Of a stretch of 64,000 nt of DNA, positions 48,947 through 62,408 are shown piece after piece. The stretch's first letter is position 1; each line of letters begins with the position of its first letter. Made by a program: the position numbers and the translations under genes. The notes beneath the pieces were generated by a model. It was not told the origin of the DNA, ran no database searches, and worked only from the letters and a program-made list of their open reading frames with translations. The stretch lies in contig NZ_JAODIM010000041.1 of assembly GCF_025527015.1 (NCBI RefSeq), forward strand, positions 1-64,000, written 5' to 3'. The DNA is from Winslowiella arboricola (GTDB lineage: Bacteria > Pseudomonadota > Gammaproteobacteria > Enterobacterales > Enterobacteriaceae).

Positions 48947-49867
48947 TCAGTCCGCCAGCTCCAGAATGCGCACTACCAGCTGCGAGAAGCTCATTCCCGC
49001 CTGTTTTGCCGCCATCGGCACCAGACTGTGACTGGTCATGCCTGGCGAAGTATTAACTTCCAGCAGGTAAAACCCGTCATCGCTGTCCATCATCACATCC
49101 ACCCGGCCCCAGCCACTGCAGCCCAGCGCACGCCATGCGTCGACAACCAGCTTGCTTAATTCGGCTTCGCGCCCAGCGCTTAATCCACTTGGGCAAAAAT
49201 ATTCAGTGTCGTCAGAAATATACTTTGCCTGGTAGTCATAGAAGTCGCTGGCCGGTTTAATGCGAATTGAAGGCAAAATATCGTCGCCAACAATGCCCAC
49301 GGTGTACTCCGGACCGCTTAAAAACTTCTCAATCAACACTTCGTCGTCGTGACGGAAAGCCTCGATCAGTGCCGCCGGCAGATCGGCAGGCTGATTAACC
49401 CGCGAGATACCAACGCTGGAGCCTTCACAGCTTGGCTTTACAAACAGCGGCATTCCCAGTTCAGCAATACGTTCAGCCAGCTCACCGTGGATGCCGGCGC
49501 TCATCTGCTGACGGTTAATCACCACATAAGGCGACACCGGCAGACCAGCGCCCTGCCACAGCAGCTTGGTGCGCATCTTATCCATGGTGATCGCCGAAGC
49601 CATCACGCCGCTGCCGGTATAAGGAATATCAAGATATTCAAGCAGCGCCTGTAACGTACCGTCTTCACCACCGCGACCATGCAGCGCGATAAAGGCTTTG
49701 TCGTAACCGGCCTCTTTTAGCTGCGTCGCCGGGAAATCACGGATATCAACCGGATGGGCATCAATGCCGCCCTCAATCAGCCCCGCCAGCACCGCTGTTC
49801 CGGACATCAGCGAGACTTCACGCTCAGCGGAGGTTCCACCCAGCAATACAGCCACTTTCTCAGCCAT
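48947..49867 (-). CDS. ddlB: D-alanine--D-alanine ligase B
   Basis: A 306-residue ATP-grasp enzyme, as in E. coli, joining two D-Ala for the peptidoglycan stem. [14 protein letters not shown] near the N-terminus, [10 protein letters not shown] and the C-terminal [15 protein letters not shown] are visible. The start [11 protein letters not shown] at 49867 overlaps the murC stop by 8 bases and is preferred to a longer in-frame form. Confidence 0.97.
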   Translation of the reverse strand: MAEKVAVLLGGTSAEREVSLMSGTAVLAGLIEGGIDAHPVDIRDFPATQLKEAGYDKAFIALHGRGGEDGTLQALLEYLDIPYTGSGVMASAITMDKMRTKLLWQGAGLPVSPYVVINRQQMSAGIHGELAERIAELGMPLFVKPSCEGSSVGISRVNQPADLPAALIEAFRHDDEVLIEKFLSGPEYTVGIVGDDILPSIRIKPASDFYDYQAKYISDDTEYFCPSGLSAGREAELSKLVVDAWRALGCSGWGRVDVMMDSDDGFYLLEVNTSPGMTSHSLVPMAAKQAGMSFSQLVVRILELAD

Positions 49868-51338
49868 GATGATCCCCTCCTTCAGTAACCTGTGGTTGTA
49901 GCTTTTGGTCCGCCAGCTTGCGCGCGATTTTGCCGACATTACCGGCGCCCTGCACCAGAATCAGATCGTTACCGGTCAGCGTTGGCGCCAGCGTCTCCAG
50001 CACCGCGTCATGATCCGACACCAGAATCGGATCCACCTTGCCGCGTCCACGAATAGTGCGACACAGCGAACGGCTGTCAGCGCCCGGAATCGGCGATTCC
50101 CCGGCGGCATACACATCCAGCATCAGCAACACATCAACCTGTGACAGCACATTGGCGAAATCGTCATACAGGTCGCGGGTACGGGTATAACGGTGCGGCT
50201 GGAAAACCATCACCAGCTTTTTGTCCGGCCAGCCCGCGCGCGCCGCTTTAATGGTAGCGTCTACTTCGGTCGGATGGTGACCATAGTCATCCACCAGCAT
50301 CGCGCTGCCCGCGACGCCATTAACGTTGGTAAGCGGATACTCGCCCAGGAAGTCGAAACGGCGTCCGGTACCCTGGAAACTCTCCAGCGCGCTGAGGATA
50401 TCTTCATCTTCGATCCCCTCTTCGGTCGCGACCGCCACCGCCGCCGCGGCATTCAGCGCGTTATGACGGCCTGGCGCATTCAGCGTCACTTTCATCAGCG
50501 GCTTGTCATGGCGCACCAGGGTAAAGTGCCCCTGCGCGCCCTGCTGCTGATAATCCTCGATACGTACATCGGCATCATCGCTGAAACCATAAGTGGTAAT
50601 CTGGCGCCCGACACGCGGCAGCAAATCACGGATGACCACATCGTCAACACACATTACCGCACGACCGTAAAACGGCAGGTTGTGCAGAAAGTTAATAAAC
50701 GTCTGCTTTAAGTTCTCGAAGTCGCCCTGGTAGGTATCCATATGATCGGCTTCGATATTGGTGACAATCGCCACCATCGGTTGCAAATGCAGGAACGACG
50801 CATCGCTCTCATCCGCTTCCGCAATCAGATAACGGCTGCTGCCAAGGCGCGCATGCGTGCCCGCCGCTTTGACCAGACCACCGTTAACAAAAGTCGGATC
50901 CAGTCCGCCTTCGGCATAAATGCTGGACACCATCGCCGTGGTGGTGGTTTTGCCATGGGTGCCGGCAACGGCGATGCCGTGACGGAAACGCATCAGCTCA
51001 GCCAGCATCTCTGCACGGCGAATCACCGGAATACGCGCTTCACGCGCGGCAACGATCTCCGGGTTATCCTGGGAAACCGCCGTCGACACCACCACTACGC
51101 TGGCGCCGCTGACGTTTTCCGGGCGATGGTTAAAGAAGATCGTCGCGCCCAGCGCCGTCAGATGCTGGGTAACCGGGTTCGGCGCTAAATCCGAACCACT
51201 GATCTCATAACCTTCGTTAGCCAACACTTCAGCAATACCGCCCATGCCAGCACCACCGATGCCGACAAAGTGAATGTGCCGGACGCGACGCATCTCGGGC
51301 ACGATTAAACGCAGTTTCGCTAATTGTTGTGTATTCAT
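49860..51338 (-). CDS. murC: UDP-N-acetylmuramate--L-alanine ligase
   Basis: A 492-residue Mur ligase adding L-Ala to UDP-MurNAc. The N-terminal nucleotide-binding [17 protein letters not shown] (about 23-39), ATP P-loop [11 protein letters not shown] (about 124) and the C-terminal domain [10 protein letters not shown] are clear. It is separated from murG by 50 bases, one of the larger gaps within the cluster. Confidence 0.98.
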   Translation of the reverse strand: MNTQQLAKLRLIVPEMRRVRHIHFVGIGGAGMGGIAEVLANEGYEISGSDLAPNPVTQHLTALGATIFFNHRPENVSGASVVVVSTAVSQDNPEIVAAREARIPVIRRAEMLAELMRFRHGIAVAGTHGKTTTTAMVSSIYAEGGLDPTFVNGGLVKAAGTHARLGSSRYLIAEADESDASFLHLQPMVAIVTNIEADHMDTYQGDFENLKQTFINFLHNLPFYGRAVMCVDDVVIRDLLPRVGRQITTYGFSDDADVRIEDYQQQGAQGHFTLVRHDKPLMKVTLNAPGRHNALNAAAAVAVATEEGIEDEDILSALESFQGTGRRFDFLGEYPLTNVNGVAGSAMLVDDYGHHPTEVDATIKAARAGWPDKKLVMVFQPHRYTRTRDLYDDFANVLSQVDVLLMLDVYAAGESPIPGADSRSLCRTIRGRGKVDPILVSDHDAVLETLAPTLTGNDLILVQGAGNVGKIARKLADQKLQPQVTEGGDHHG

Positions 51339-51388
51339 CTCTTCTGCCTGCTAATACCGGGCCGGAGTGATCCGTCCCCGACAATCAT

Positions 51389-52450
51389 TTATTTACCTGC
51401 AGCGGCGCTTACCGCGACAGCAACACGTTCGGTAGCATCAGGAATCGACACCGCACGCGCTTTTTCTGCCATCTGCTGCAGGGTTGGGCGATCCCAGCCT
51501 GCCAGCGTTGCTGCTACTACCTCCGCAGTAAACTGCGGCTGTTCGAAAATTTTGGCAGCGCCCGCTTGCTCCAGCGGCAGCGCATTCCAGTACTGCTGAC
51601 GATCTTTATGCTGAAACGGCACAAAAATTGCCGGTAAACCTGCGGCGGCCACTTCGCTGACGGTGAGGGCGCCGGAACGGCATACCACCACATCTGCCCA
51701 GGCGTAGGCCGCAGCCATATCATCGATAAACTCGGTGATCTTATGCTGCGGCTGGCCGACATCCTGATAGGCCTGCAGCACCGTCTCCAGCGCGCCTTTG
51801 CCAACCTGATGCCATAAACTGATGCTGTCGCCCATTTTGGCCGCCACCTCTGGCAACGTCTGGTTCAGTACCCGCGCGCCCTGGCTGCCGCCAATCACTA
51901 ACACACGGACCGGGCCTTCCCGCCCTGCCAGACGCTGTGCCGGTAATGGCAGCGCCAGCACATCGGTACGTACCGGATTGCCGACCACATCGGCATGCGG
52001 GAACGCGCCCGGAAATGCCTGCATCACTTTTTTGGCAATTTTCGCCAGCCACTTGTTAGTCAGGCCAGCAATGCCATTCTGCTCATGCAGCACCACCGGA
52101 ATGCCGCAGCTCCAGGCCGCAAGGCCGCCGGGACCGGAAACATAACCGCCCATTCCCAGCACCACATCCGGCTGATACGCCTTCATAATCGCGCGTGCCT
52201 GTCGCCAGGCGGAGAAAATGCGCATCGGCGCCAGCAGCTGCGCCTTTACACCTTTGCCGCGCAAGCCAGAGATGCGAATAAAATCAATTTCGATGCCGTG
52301 CTTCGGCACTAAATCCGCTTCCATACGGTCAGCGGTGCCCAGCCAGCGCACCTGCCAGCCTTGCGCCATCAGATGGTGCGCTACCGCCAGCCCGGGAAAA
52401 ACATGTCCACCGGTTCCGCCAGCCATCACCATCAGTCGCTTACCACTCAT
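51389..52450 (-). CDS. murG: lipid II synthase, UDP-GlcNAc transferase
   Basis: A 353-residue GT28 enzyme converting lipid I to lipid II on the cytoplasmic membrane face. [14 protein letters not shown] (about 9-22), [10 protein letters not shown] and [10 protein letters not shown] are the conserved glycine-rich motifs; [10 protein letters not shown] belongs to the donor site. Its start overlaps ftsW by 4 bases. Confidence 0.98.
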   Translation of the reverse strand: MSGKRLMVMAGGTGGHVFPGLAVAHHLMAQGWQVRWLGTADRMEADLVPKHGIEIDFIRISGLRGKGVKAQLLAPMRIFSAWRQARAIMKAYQPDVVLGMGGYVSGPGGLAAWSCGIPVVLHEQNGIAGLTNKWLAKIAKKVMQAFPGAFPHADVVGNPVRTDVLALPLPAQRLAGREGPVRVLVIGGSQGARVLNQTLPEVAAKMGDSISLWHQVGKGALETVLQAYQDVGQPQHKITEFIDDMAAAYAWADVVVCRSGALTVSEVAAAGLPAIFVPFQHKDRQQYWNALPLEQAGAAKIFEQPQFTAEVVAATLAGWDRPTLQQMAEKARAVSIPDATERVAVAVSAAAGK

Positions 52451-53661
52451 CGACCACCTCGTGTAAACGCCTGCGCTTTTGCCAGACGCGTTTCGTAATC
52501 AATACGCAATAACAGCACGATAGCCGTCGACATAATAATCAGACTGGAACCACCGTAACTGATCAGCGGCAGCGTCAGGCCTTTGGTCGGCAGCATACCC
52601 GCTGCGGCACCGACGTTAACCAGTGCCTGGAAGCTAAACCAGACGCCAATTGAACAGGCCAGAAAGCCGGAAAATCGCTGGTCAAGCTCTAATGCACGTC
52701 GGCCAATCGACATCGCACGAAAAGCGACGAAGAATACCATTAACAGTGCAAAAACCACACCGATATAACCCAGTTCTTCCCCGATAATCGAGAAAATAAA
52801 GTCGGTATGCGCTTCGGGTAAATACTCCAGTTTTTGCACTGAATTACCCAGTCCCTGCCCCCAGAATTCGCCGCGGCCAAAAGCCATCAACGACTGGGTT
52901 AACTGGTAACCACTACCGAATGGATCTTCCCACGGATCCCAGAAGGAAGTTACACGGCGCATACGATAGGGCTCGGCGACAATCAACAGGCAGACGGCAA
53001 AAATACCCGAGCCGATAATCGCCAGAAATTGCCATAATTTCGCGCCAGCAAGGAACAGCATCGCCAGCGTGGTGACAAACAGCACCACCACCGTACCGAG
53101 GTCCGGCTGCGCCAGCAGTAACACCGCCAGCACCACCATCACACCCATCGGCTTGCAGAAGCCCCAGAAGTTGTTACGCACCTCTTCCACTTTGCGCACC
53201 AGATAGCTGGCGAGATAGCAGAACAGCGACAACTTCGACAGCTCCGCTGGCTGGATACGCAGCGGTCCAAGGGCAATCCAGCGCGAGGCACCGTTTACCG
53301 AGCTACCCACCACCAGCACAATCAGCAGCATCAGCACCGATGCCAGCAGCATAATATTGCTGTAACGCTGCCAGACATCCATTGGCACCCGAAGAGTCAG
53401 CAGCGCCATACCAAACGCCAGTGCCATATAGAAGCCCTCGCGCTTGGCGAAGAAGAACGGGTCGTCTGACAGACGCTGCCCCACCGGCATGGATGCCGAG
53501 GTCACCATCACAAAACCGATAATCGCCAGGCCAAAAGTCAGCCACAGCAGGGTGCGGTCATACAGCACCATCGAAGTCGCATCGTTTTCACGCGGCCCCA
53601 TTACCCACTCTTTCAGGCGACCGGAAATGCCACCTGCGAGGCTCAGACCAGGAAATCGCAT
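52447..53661 (-). CDS. ftsW: septal peptidoglycan glycosyltransferase
   Basis: A 404-residue SEDS-family protein with about ten helices, polymerising lipid II at the septum with FtsI. The [16 protein letters not shown] segment and the C-terminal [17 protein letters not shown] are SEDS hallmarks. Its start overlaps the murD stop by one base. Confidence 0.97.
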   Translation of the reverse strand: MRFPGLSLAGGISGRLKEWVMGPRENDATSMVLYDRTLLWLTFGLAIIGFVMVTSASMPVGQRLSDDPFFFAKREGFYMALAFGMALLTLRVPMDVWQRYSNIMLLASVLMLLIVLVVGSSVNGASRWIALGPLRIQPAELSKLSLFCYLASYLVRKVEEVRNNFWGFCKPMGVMVVLAVLLLAQPDLGTVVVLFVTTLAMLFLAGAKLWQFLAIIGSGIFAVCLLIVAEPYRMRRVTSFWDPWEDPFGSGYQLTQSLMAFGRGEFWGQGLGNSVQKLEYLPEAHTDFIFSIIGEELGYIGVVFALLMVFFVAFRAMSIGRRALELDQRFSGFLACSIGVWFSFQALVNVGAAAGMLPTKGLTLPLISYGGSSLIIMSTAIVLLLRIDYETRLAKAQAFTRGGR

Positions 53662-54977
53662 CAGCCAAGCTCCTTAGCCAGTTGCACGAAGCAGTCGCCG
53701 CGCTGTTCAAAATTGCGGAACTGGTCGAGGCTGGCGCAGGCGGGTGACAACAGCACCATATCGCCTGGCTGCAATTGCGCAGCGATTTGCGTCATTGCCT
53801 GCTGCATGGTTTCAGTCTGTACCGCAATTTCCGGCCGTAAATCAGCGAGTTCAGCCGCGTCACGGCCAAAGCAGTAAATCCGCACGTTGTCGCCCTGTAA
53901 GTAGCTGGCCAGCGGGGTGAAATCAGCGGATTTACCGTCGCCACCCAGCAGCAGCCACAGCGTGCCCTGCACTTTCAGGCCATTCAGCGCCGCTTCGGTG
54001 CTGCCAACATTGGTGGCTTTAGAATCGTTAATCCAGCGCACGCCGTTGTGCTGATACGCCAGCTGAAAACGGTGCGGCAGGCCGCCAAAGGTGGTTAGCG
54101 CCTTCAGGCTGGTGGCGCGCGGTAAACCGACCGCATCCGCCAGCGCCAGTGCCGCCAGCGCATTGGTGTAGTTATGCTGACCGACCAGATTCATCTCGTC
54201 GGTATTTAATACTTTTTCGCCGTCAGCCCGCAGCCAGATGTTGCCCTGCTGACGATTCAGGTGATAGTCACCGACATCGACGCCAAAACTGATACAGCGC
54301 TTATCCGCGCCGCGTACCGGCATAGTCAGGGCATCATCCGCATTGACCACGCAAACTTCCGCATTTTCATAAATCTTTAACTTCGCGGCACGATACTGTT
54401 GCAGGCCAAGCGGGTAGCGATCCATATGATCCTCGGTCACATTGAGGATAGTGGCGGCCGCCGCTTTCAGGCTATGGGTGGTTTCCAGCTGGAAGCTGGA
54501 AAGTTCCAGCACATACAGCTGCGCCGGATGCTGTAACAGCGTCAGCGCGGGCAGGCCGATATTGCCGCCGACGCCCACAGACCAGCCCGCCGCCTGCGCC
54601 ATTTCACCCACCAGTGTGGTGACGGTGCTTTTACCGTTAGAACCGGTAATCGCCACAATCGGCGCTTTGGCTTCACGACAGAACAGCTCAATATCGCCAA
54701 TAATTTCCACGCCCTGCTCAGCCGCATCCAAAAGTGAGGGATGCGCCAGCGCCATACCCGGGCTGGCGATAATCAGATCAGCACTCTGCAACCAGCGGTC
54801 ATTCAGCGACCCCAGATGACGCTCTGTCGCCTCCGGCAACTTATCGAGGCCCGGCGGCGACAGTCGGGTATCCATCACGCGTGGCGTAACGCCCCGCGCT
54901 AAAAAGAAATCAACACAAGAGAGCCCGGTAAGGCCCAGTCCGATGATGACGACTTTTTTACCCTGATAGTCTGTCAT
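53661..54977 (-). CDS. murD: UDP-N-acetylmuramoylalanine--D-glutamate ligase
   Basis: A 438-residue Mur ligase adding D-Glu. The N-terminal [18 protein letters not shown]-loop [14 protein letters not shown] (about 110-123) and [12 protein letters not shown] (about 317) motifs are present. Two bases separate it from mraY. Confidence 0.98.
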   Translation of the reverse strand: MTDYQGKKVVIIGLGLTGLSCVDFFLARGVTPRVMDTRLSPPGLDKLPEATERHLGSLNDRWLQSADLIIASPGMALAHPSLLDAAEQGVEIIGDIELFCREAKAPIVAITGSNGKSTVTTLVGEMAQAAGWSVGVGGNIGLPALTLLQHPAQLYVLELSSFQLETTHSLKAAAATILNVTEDHMDRYPLGLQQYRAAKLKIYENAEVCVVNADDALTMPVRGADKRCISFGVDVGDYHLNRQQGNIWLRADGEKVLNTDEMNLVGQHNYTNALAALALADAVGLPRATSLKALTTFGGLPHRFQLAYQHNGVRWINDSKATNVGSTEAALNGLKVQGTLWLLLGGDGKSADFTPLASYLQGDNVRIYCFGRDAAELADLRPEIAVQTETMQQAMTQIAAQLQPGDMVLLSPACASLDQFRNFEQRGDCFVQLAKELG

Positions 54978-54979
54978 GG

Positions 54980-56062
54980 TTACCGTACCTTCAGCGTTGC
55001 CAGGCCAATCAGCACCAGCATCAGCGAAATAATCCAGAAGCGCACAATCACGCGCGGTTCCGGCCAGCCTTTCAGTTCATAGTGGTGATGAATCGGCGCC
55101 ATGCGGAAAATACGCTGACCGCGCAGCTTGAATGATCCGACCTGCAGGATCACCGACAGCGTTTCCACCACAAATACGCCGCCCATAATCACCAGCAGGA
55201 ACTCCTGGCGCAGCAGTACGGCGATAGTGCCGAGCGCGCCGCCCAGCGCCAGCGAGCCGACATCCCCCATAAACACCTGCGCCGGATAAGTGTTAAACCA
55301 TAAGAAGCCCAGTCCGGCGCCAACAATTGCCGTGCAGACAATCACCAGCTCACCGGCATGACGCAAATAAGGAATATGTAAGTAGGCGGCGAAATTAACG
55401 TTACCGGTCGCCCAGGCCACCAGCGCAAAGCCCGCAGCAACAAATACCGTTGGCATAATCGCCAGGCCATCAAGACCGTCGGTAAGGTTAACCGCGTTAC
55501 TGGTGCCGACAATCACAAAGTACGCCAGCAACAGGTACAGCAGTCCCAGTTGCGGCATAATGTCCTTGAAGAACGGCACCACCAGCTCGGTCGCCGGAGT
55601 GTCTTTGCCGATGGCATACATCACAAACGCCACCGCCAGCGCAATCACCGACTGCCAGAAATACTTCCAGCGCGCGATCAGCCCTTTGGTATCTTTGCGC
55701 ACCACTTTGCGGTAATCATCAACAAAGCCGACAATGCCATAGCCCACCAGTACAAACAGCACGCACCAGACGTACGGATTTGACGGATACGCCCACATCA
55801 GCACTGAGATAGTGATGGAAGTCAGGATCATAATGCCGCCCATGGTCGGCGTGCCGCGTTTGCTGAAGTGCGACTCAGGACCGTCGTTACGCACCACCTG
55901 ACCAATCTGTAATTTTTGCAGATAAGCAATCAGGCGCGGCCCCATCCACAGTGAGAGGAACAACGCAGTCAGCAGGCTGACGATGGCGCGAAACGTCAGG
56001 TAGGAAAAGACGTTAAAGCCAGAATAAAAAGCGACCAGATGCTCGGCCAGCCAGACTAACAT
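54980..56062 (-). CDS. mraY: phospho-MurNAc-pentapeptide transferase
   Basis: A 360-residue polytopic enzyme making lipid I from UDP-MurNAc-pentapeptide and undecaprenyl phosphate. The Mg2+-site aspartates lie in VGFVDDYRK (about 112-120) and [10 protein letters not shown] (about 190-199); [10 protein letters not shown] and the [12 protein letters not shown] loop are also conserved. Its start overlaps murF by 7 bases. Confidence 0.98.
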   Translation of the reverse strand: MLVWLAEHLVAFYSGFNVFSYLTFRAIVSLLTALFLSLWMGPRLIAYLQKLQIGQVVRNDGPESHFSKRGTPTMGGIMILTSITISVLMWAYPSNPYVWCVLFVLVGYGIVGFVDDYRKVVRKDTKGLIARWKYFWQSVIALAVAFVMYAIGKDTPATELVVPFFKDIMPQLGLLYLLLAYFVIVGTSNAVNLTDGLDGLAIMPTVFVAAGFALVAWATGNVNFAAYLHIPYLRHAGELVIVCTAIVGAGLGFLWFNTYPAQVFMGDVGSLALGGALGTIAVLLRQEFLLVIMGGVFVVETLSVILQVGSFKLRGQRIFRMAPIHHHYELKGWPEPRVIVRFWIISLMLVLIGLATLKVR

Positions 56063-57417
56063 GTTCCTTTCTCCTGTAAGCTCTGTACTACCTGCTCCAT
56101 GGCGGCACTACGAGAACCTTTAACTAAAATGGTGATCTCTGGATGTTCCGACAACAGCGACAACAAACGTTCAGTCACTGCTGCTTTTTCGACAAAGTGT
56201 TCACCCACACCGCTGGCATCGCTGATGCCTTTGCTTAGCGAGCCGACACTCAATACTTTATCAATTCCTGCCAGACGCGCCGCTTCACCCACTTCGCGAT
56301 GGCACTCAACCGCGTCATCGCCCAGTTCAGCCATATCGCCGACCACCAGCACGCGATAGCCCGGCATATCGGCCAGTACTTGTGCGGCAGCGGTCATCGA
56401 ACCGACGTTAGCGTTATAACTGTCATCCAGCAGCAGCTGGCTGCGGTTCAGCACAATCGGGAACAGACGCCCCGGTACCGCCTGCAATGTGGCCAGCCCT
56501 TGCTGAATGGCGCTGAGTGGCGCATCCACCGACAGCGCCAGCGCTGCAGCGGCCAGCGCATTAGCAATATTGTGGCGGCCCGGCAGCGGCAGCGTAATCG
56601 CCACCGCACCGGCTGGCGTATTCAGGGTAAATTCGGTGCCCTGGGTGGCGAAACGAATCTCGCTGGCCCAGAAATCGCTGTCTGGCTGCTGATCAGGAGC
56701 AAAGCGCCAGACGGTTTTATTGTGCAGATGGTGCTGCCAGTGCGGCCAGTCATGGCTGTCAGCATTGATAATCGCGGTGCCGTTGGCGGGCAGACCGTTA
56801 AAAATCTCGCCTTTGGCTTTTGCCACGCCGGCCAGCGAACCAAACCCTTCCAGATGCGCTGCCGCGAGGTTATTAACCAGCGCGCTTTCCGGCCGGGTCA
56901 AATCGGTGGTGTAAGCAATTTCGCCCTGGTGGTTGGCGCCCAGTTCAATCACTGCATACTGGTGTTCAGCGCTCAGACGCAGCAGCGTCAAAGGCACACC
57001 GATATCGTTATTCAGGTTACCTGCGGTATACAGGGTTTCACCGCACTCACGCAGGATCGCAGCGGTCATCTCCTTTACCGAGGTTTTACCGGATGAGCCA
57101 GTTAACGCCACCACGCGGGCGCTGCTCTGCTGACGTACCCACGCCGCCAGCTGCCCCAGCGCCAGACGGGTATCCTTCACCACCACTTGAGGTACAGCGA
57201 CAGGTAAGCGCTTACTCACTAATAATGCAGAAGCACCGTTTGCAATGGCGTCGCTGACAAAATCATGGGCATCAAAACGTTCACCCTGCAGGGCGATAAA
57301 CAGCGCACCGGCGCTGACTTTACGTGTATCGGTAGTGACCGCCGCAATCGTCAGGTCTGCGCCCACCAGCAGACCGCGGGTTACCGTCGCCAGTTGCTCT
57401 AATGACAGCGCGATCAT
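56056..57417 (-). CDS. murF: UDP-MurNAc-tripeptide--D-alanyl-D-alanine ligase
   Basis: A 453-residue Mur ligase adding D-Ala-D-Ala. P-loop [13 protein letters not shown] (about 104-116), [11 protein letters not shown] and [13 protein letters not shown] (about 331-343) are present. It overlaps murE by 4 bases and mraY by 7. Confidence 0.97.
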   Translation of the reverse strand: MIALSLEQLATVTRGLLVGADLTIAAVTTDTRKVSAGALFIALQGERFDAHDFVSDAIANGASALLVSKRLPVAVPQVVVKDTRLALGQLAAWVRQQSSARVVALTGSSGKTSVKEMTAAILRECGETLYTAGNLNNDIGVPLTLLRLSAEHQYAVIELGANHQGEIAYTTDLTRPESALVNNLAAAHLEGFGSLAGVAKAKGEIFNGLPANGTAIINADSHDWPHWQHHLHNKTVWRFAPDQQPDSDFWASEIRFATQGTEFTLNTPAGAVAITLPLPGRHNIANALAAAALALSVDAPLSAIQQGLATLQAVPGRLFPIVLNRSQLLLDDSYNANVGSMTAAAQVLADMPGYRVLVVGDMAELGDDAVECHREVGEAARLAGIDKVLSVGSLSKGISDASGVGEHFVEKAAVTERLLSLLSEHPEITILVKGSRSAAMEQVVQSLQEKGTC

Positions 57418-58901
57418 GCGACCACTCCCAGTAAACGGGCAACCGTTACACGATCGGAATAATCAAGGCGTTGATTGCCAACCAGCTGATAATCCTCATG
57501 GCCTTTACCGGCCACCAGCACCAGATCGTCAGGCTGCGCCTGCATTACGGCGTTAGTGACCGCTTGCGCACGTCCATGAACTACCCGCGCGCGGCCGGCA
57601 TCAAGTAAGCCGGAAAGAATGCCGTCAACAATCGCCGCAGGCTCTTCACTGCGCGGATTATCATCCGTGATTACCACCACATCGGCGAACTGCTCGGCAA
57701 TCGCGCCCATTAGTGGGCGCTTACCTTTATCGCGATCGCCGCCACAGCCAAAGACGCACCACAGTTTGCCTTTGCAGTGCAGGCGCGCGGCTTCCAGCGC
57801 TTTCTCCAGCGCATCCGGGGTGTGGGCATAATCCACCACCACCGTCGGCTTCGCTGGCGCGTTAAATACTTCCATGCGGCCACACACCGGCTGCAGCTGA
57901 TTACCGGTGGCAATCAGTGATGCCAGCGGATAATCGAGCGCCAGTAAGGTGCCAAGCGCCACCAGCAGGTTACTGACATTGAAGGCGCCCATCAGGCGGC
58001 TGTCGATTTCACCATTGCCCCAGCTCGATTCGAAACGTACTCTGGCGCCGCCATCGTGGTAAACCACGTCGCTGGCTTTTAACCAGCGGCCACGACAACC
58101 TGGTTGCAGGTTGTTTTCCATGGTCACCGCTACCGCATCCGGCAGATTCTCTAACCAACGGCGGCCCACTTCATCGTCAGCATTGATAATGATCTGGCCA
58201 ACCTGGTGCTCAGAAAACAGCAGCCATTTGGCCGCTTCATAGCGCGTCATATCACCGTGATAATCGAGATGATCGCGGCTGAGGTTGGTAAAAGCCGCCG
58301 CAGCAAATGGCAGCGCCGCCACACGATGCTGCACCAGACCATGAGAAGAGACTTCCATCGCGGCGAGGGTCGCGCCCTGTAGCACCAGTGAATGTAGAAC
58401 GTGCTGCACATCAACCGCCGAGCCGGTGGTGTTCTCAGCAGATACCAGCTGACCATACAGGCCGTTGCCGACGGTGCCCATCACCGCGCCGGTTTCACCC
58501 AGCAGGTTGGACCATTGCGCCAGTAGCTGCGTGGTGGTGGTTTTACCATTGGTGCCGGTGACGCCAATCAGGCGCAGTTTTTCGCCCGGTTGCTGCCAGA
58601 AACGCCCCGCCAGCGCCGACAGACGCTGCGGCAGCTGTGACAGGTAAATCACCGGCACGCCGTGCATTTCGCTGATATGGCCATCCGCCGCTTCGCCTTC
58701 GGCTTCAGCAATCACTGCCGCCACGCCCTGGGCGATAGCCTGCGGAATAAAACGTCGTCCGTCGGCCTGATGACCAGCAATCGCCACAAACAGATCGCCG
58801 GATGCCGCCTGGCGGCTATCCAGTGTCATTTCACGAAGCGGTCGCTCCGGTGCGCCAGGCACCCACGGAGCCAGTAGGTCGCGCAAATTACGATCTGTCA
58901 C
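57414..58901 (-). CDS. murE: UDP-MurNAc-L-Ala-D-Glu--meso-diaminopimelate ligase
   Basis: A 495-residue Mur ligase adding meso-diaminopimelate. P-loop [15 protein letters not shown] (about 112-126) and the DAP-specificity motif DNPRSEEP (about 414-421) are visible; the latter marks a DAP- rather than Lys-adding enzyme. Its 5' end overlaps ftsI by 14 bases. Confidence 0.98.
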   Translation of the reverse strand: MTDRNLRDLLAPWVPGAPERPLREMTLDSRQAASGDLFVAIAGHQADGRRFIPQAIAQGVAAVIAEAEGEAADGHISEMHGVPVIYLSQLPQRLSALAGRFWQQPGEKLRLIGVTGTNGKTTTTQLLAQWSNLLGETGAVMGTVGNGLYGQLVSAENTTGSAVDVQHVLHSLVLQGATLAAMEVSSHGLVQHRVAALPFAAAAFTNLSRDHLDYHGDMTRYEAAKWLLFSEHQVGQIIINADDEVGRRWLENLPDAVAVTMENNLQPGCRGRWLKASDVVYHDGGARVRFESSWGNGEIDSRLMGAFNVSNLLVALGTLLALDYPLASLIATGNQLQPVCGRMEVFNAPAKPTVVVDYAHTPDALEKALEAARLHCKGKLWCVFGCGGDRDKGKRPLMGAIAEQFADVVVITDDNPRSEEPAAIVDGILSGLLDAGRARVVHGRAQAVTNAVMQAQPDDLVLVAGKGHEDYQLVGNQRLDYSDRVTVARLLGVVA

Positions 58902-60654
58902 CTGATCCCTCTTTCTTGTTAATTACCATATCGTTTTTATCAGTCGTCGGCAGCGCATCCGGCTCGATGTTCATGGTGCGCAATACACCACCCATGATGG
59001 CGCCAAACACCGGTGCTGATATTGCCCCGCCATAATATTTACCGGCCTGCGGATCGTTAATCAGTACCACCAGAGCAAAACGAGGATGGCTGGCAGGCGC
59101 AACGCCTGCGGTGTAAGCAATGTATTTATTGACGTAGCGACCATCCGGCCCGACTTTTTTAGCGGTACCGGTCTTAATCGCAATGCGATAGCCTTTTATT
59201 GCGGCTTTTACGCCACCGCCGCCCGGCAGGGCGACACTTTCCATCATATGCACTACCGTCTTCACCAGTTCTTCCGGGAAGACGCGTTCGCCAGAGACTG
59301 GCGGGTCAACTCTGGTAATCGACAGCGGACGGGCGATGCCATAGCTGCCAATGGTTGCGTAGACTCGCGCTAACTGTAACGGCGTTACCATTAGCCCGTA
59401 GCCGAAAGAGAAGGTGGCCCTCTCTATGTCAGACCACCGTTGTTTTTGAGGATATAAGCCACTGCTTTCTCCGACCAACCCCAAATTGGTCGCCTTTCCC
59501 AGTCCAAAGCGCGCGTAAGTATCTACTAACGCTGAGGATGGCATCGCTAACGCCAGCTTAGACACGCCGACGTTACTCGATTTCTGCAGAACCCCGGTCA
59601 GGGTCAGCTCGCTGTAGCGCGCTACGTCCTTAATTTCATGGCCGTTTACGCGATACGGAACGGTATTCAGTACGCTGTTTTCTTTCACTACGCCACGCTG
59701 CAACGCGGTCATCACCACCATCGGTTTCACCGTCGAACCCGGTTCGAAGATGTCAGTAATCGCACGGTTACGCATCACTTCTTTCGGCGTACCAGTCAGG
59801 TTGTTCGGGTTATAGGCCGGGCTGTTCGCCATCGCCAGCACTTCGCCGGTATTCACATCCACCAGCACCGCGGTGCCGGATTCGGCTTTGTTAAACGCCA
59901 CGGCGTTGTTCAGCTCGCGATAGACCAGCGCCTGCAAGCGTTCATCGATGCTTAGCGCCAGGTTATGCGCCGCCTGGCTATCCACCGAGGAGATATCTTC
60001 AATCACCCGGCCATAGCGGTCTTTACGCACCGTACGTTCGCCAGGCTGACCGGTCAGCCACTTATCGAAGCTCTTCTCTACGCCTTCAATGCCCTGACCA
60101 TCGATATTGGTAAAACCAATCAGATGCGAGGTGACCTGACCCGCCGGATAGTAACGGCGCGACTCTTCACGCAGATAGATGCCCGGCAGCTTCAGTTTTT
60201 TGATGTAGTCGCCAATCTGCGGATTAACCTGACGCGCCAGATAGACAAAGCGCCCTTTCGGATTGGCGTTAACCCGCGCCGCCAGCTGATCGAGTGGAAT
60301 AGAGAGCGCATCAGACAACGCTTTCCAGCGGCTGTCGAGGGTGACGCCGCCGTGTTCATGCAGCTCTTTCGGATCGGCCCAGATAGCGTTAACCGGCACG
60401 CTAACCGCCAGCGGACGACCGGCGCGATCGCTAATCATGCCGCGTGCGGTAGGGATCGCCTGCACGCGCAGCGAGCGCATATCGCCTTCACGTACCAGTT
60501 TGTCAGGGTTGATGACTTGCAGATACGCCACACGCAACAGCAGACCTGCCAGCGCCAGTAAAATACAACCGCACAGCAACGCAAAACGCCAGCTGACAAA
60601 GCTGGCCTTATTTTCCGGTTTTTTCAATTTAAGCGTTTTAGCTGCGGCTCTCAT
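58888..60654 (-). CDS. ftsI: septal peptidoglycan transpeptidase, PBP3
   Basis: A 588-residue class B penicillin-binding protein, the same length as E. coli FtsI, cross-linking septal wall. A single membrane anchor ([22 protein letters not shown], about 25-46) precedes the pedestal domain. The active site STVK is at about 307-310, SSN at about 359 and KTGT near 494. The C-terminal region is usually trimmed by Prc. Confidence 0.98.
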   Translation of the reverse strand: MRAAAKTLKLKKPENKASFVSWRFALLCGCILLALAGLLLRVAYLQVINPDKLVREGDMRSLRVQAIPTARGMISDRAGRPLAVSVPVNAIWADPKELHEHGGVTLDSRWKALSDALSIPLDQLAARVNANPKGRFVYLARQVNPQIGDYIKKLKLPGIYLREESRRYYPAGQVTSHLIGFTNIDGQGIEGVEKSFDKWLTGQPGERTVRKDRYGRVIEDISSVDSQAAHNLALSIDERLQALVYRELNNAVAFNKAESGTAVLVDVNTGEVLAMANSPAYNPNNLTGTPKEVMRNRAITDIFEPGSTVKPMVVMTALQRGVVKENSVLNTVPYRVNGHEIKDVARYSELTLTGVLQKSSNVGVSKLALAMPSSALVDTYARFGLGKATNLGLVGESSGLYPQKQRWSDIERATFSFGYGLMVTPLQLARVYATIGSYGIARPLSITRVDPPVSGERVFPEELVKTVVHMMESVALPGGGGVKAAIKGYRIAIKTGTAKKVGPDGRYVNKYIAYTAGVAPASHPRFALVVLINDPQAGKYYGGAISAPVFGAIMGGVLRTMNIEPDALPTTDKNDMVINKKEGSGDRS

Positions 60655-60669
60655 TGAGTCCGTGGTTCC

Positions 60670-60990
60670 TTATTGCTGTACCACAATATTTTCCTGCGCC
60701 GGATCGACATGCTGCATTTGCAGCTTCTCGGTTGCCGTACGCTCGACCCGGCTATGATCGCCGAGGGCATTTTCTTCCAGAATCAGGTTGCGCCATTCGA
60801 TATCCAGCGCATCACGTTCGAGCACCAGCTGCTCCCGCTGCGCGGTCAACAGACGGGTCTTGTGCGCGGTGGTCACCACCAGCACCGCCGAAACCAGCAC
60901 CGCCACCACCAGGATTAACGGCATCTTGCCATGACGCAGCAGATCGCCGCCGATAACCCCGGGTAAGCTGTGGCGCTCATTGCCAATCAC
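60670..60990 (-). CDS. ftsL: divisome protein FtsL
   Basis: A 106-residue bitopic protein of the FtsQLB complex. A short cytoplasmic head, one helix ([20 protein letters not shown], about 23-42), then a coiled coil rich in Leu, Glu and Arg ([19 protein letters not shown]). E. coli FtsL has about 15 more residues at the N-terminus. Its start overlaps rsmH by 4 bases. Confidence 0.97.
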   Translation of the reverse strand: MIGNERHSLPGVIGGDLLRHGKMPLILVVAVLVSAVLVVTTAHKTRLLTAQREQLVLERDALDIEWRNLILEENALGDHSRVERTATEKLQMQHVDPAQENIVVQQ

Positions 60991-61928
60991 GAGGCGGTCC
61001 TTTCAGCAATCCGCAGCACTGAACTGCGCGCGCGTGGATTTTCCGCTACTTCGGCTTCACCCGGCATCATCTTGCCGAGCGCTTTCAGCTGACGACCACC
61101 AAGACTTGCCAGCTGTGCTTCAGTCATCGGGATGCCATGCGGAACCTGCGGACCGCGGCTCTGTTCGCGCATAAAACGCTTCACAATGCGGTCTTCCAGC
61201 GAGTGGAAGCTGATCACCGATAAGCGTCCGCCCGGAGCCAGCGCAATCAGCGCACCTTTTAGCGCCAGTTCAATCTCTTCCAGTTCACTGTTTACCCAGA
61301 TACGGATCGCCTGGAAACTGCGGGTGGCCGGATGCTTAAACTTGTCTTTTACCGGTGTCGCCACGTAGATCACATCGGCCAGCTCTTTAGTGCGCGTCAT
61401 CGGCTGTTCGCGGTTGCGTTCAACAATGGCGCGCGCAATGCGCTTGGCGAAACGCTCTTCGCCGAAAGTCTTCAGCACAAAAGCGATGTCGCTCTCTTCA
61501 GCGTGCAGCAACCATTCAGCCGCGGAGTGGCCGCGCGATGGATCCATACGCATATCCAGCGGTCCGTCACGCATAAACGAAAATCCGCGTTCGGCATCAT
61601 CAAGCTGCGGTGACGATACGCCAAGATCCAGCAGAATGCCGTCGATCTTGCCGGTCAGTCCCAGCTCTTCCACATACTCAGCCAGCGCTGAAAACGGGCC
61701 ATGAATAATATTGAAACGTGGATCGGTAATCTCTGCGGCAGCGGCGATCGCTTGTGGATCGCGGTCGATGGCGTACAGACGGCCGTGCTCTCCCAACTGG
61801 GAAAGAATCAGGCGCGAATGTCCACCGCGCCCGAAAGTGCCATCAATGTAGATGCCGTTATCCTTGAGGTTGAGGCCATTAACCGCCTCATCTAACAGCA
61901 CCGTGGTATGTTTAAAATTATCCTGCAT
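60987..61928 (-). CDS. rsmH: 16S rRNA m4C1402 methyltransferase
   Basis: A 313-residue SAM-dependent enzyme methylating N4 of C1402 in 16S rRNA (formerly MraW). The [10 protein letters not shown] start, [16 protein letters not shown] motif (about 30-42) and [19 protein letters not shown] stretch are conserved. It lies two bases after mraZ. Confidence 0.98.
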   Translation of the reverse strand: MQDNFKHTTVLLDEAVNGLNLKDNGIYIDGTFGRGGHSRLILSQLGEHGRLYAIDRDPQAIAAAAEITDPRFNIIHGPFSALAEYVEELGLTGKIDGILLDLGVSSPQLDDAERGFSFMRDGPLDMRMDPSRGHSAAEWLLHAEESDIAFVLKTFGEERFAKRIARAIVERNREQPMTRTKELADVIYVATPVKDKFKHPATRSFQAIRIWVNSELEEIELALKGALIALAPGGRLSVISFHSLEDRIVKRFMREQSRGPQVPHGIPMTEAQLASLGGRQLKALGKMMPGEAEVAENPRARSSVLRIAERTAS

Positions 61929-61930
61929 AG

Positions 61931-62389
61931 CTATAGCGACAAATCCTGCAATCGATCGGACAACGGTTCCCGGGTCGACTGCTCAGCGTCAATATCTTCC
62001 CTGACTTGTTGATACCAGGTCTGTTCATCCCACAGCTCAAACTTATTGAACTGTCCAACCAGCATCACTTCTTTGCTCAGGCTCGCATGCTGACGAAGGG
62101 TGTTCGCCAGCAATAAACGACCTGCATTATCCATCTGACACTCACTGGCATGCCCGAGTAACAGTCGCTGTACGCGACGTTCGGCGGGATTCATGCTGGA
62201 CAAGCGAGACAGCTTTTGTTCAATGATTTCCCATTCGGGTAAGGTGTAAAGCAACAGGCATGGCTGGTGGAGGTCAATGGTACATACCATTTGCCCCTGT
62301 GATTCCCCGATCAGCGTTTCGCGATAACGCGTAGGTACGGCGAGCCGCCCTTTACTGTCGAGATTGACTAACGTTGCCCCACGGAACAT
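61931..62389 (-). CDS. mraZ: dcw-cluster repressor MraZ
   Basis: A 152-residue protein with two AbrB-like SpoVT domains ([20 protein letters not shown] at about 5-24 and [19 protein letters not shown] at about 80-98). It forms rings that bind repeats upstream of its own gene and represses the dcw cluster. It is the first gene of the operon running to ftsZ. Confidence 0.98.
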   Translation of the reverse strand: MFRGATLVNLDSKGRLAVPTRYRETLIGESQGQMVCTIDLHQPCLLLYTLPEWEIIEQKLSRLSSMNPAERRVQRLLLGHASECQMDNAGRLLLANTLRQHASLSKEVMLVGQFNKFELWDEQTWYQQVREDIDAEQSTREPLSDRLQDLSL

Positions 62390-62408
62390 GCCAGCCTCAC
62401 CCCCTGAT

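Noticed and set aside
56299..57096. Plus-strand 265-codon open frame opposite murF
   Set aside because: Antisense to a well-supported dcw gene; no family features.
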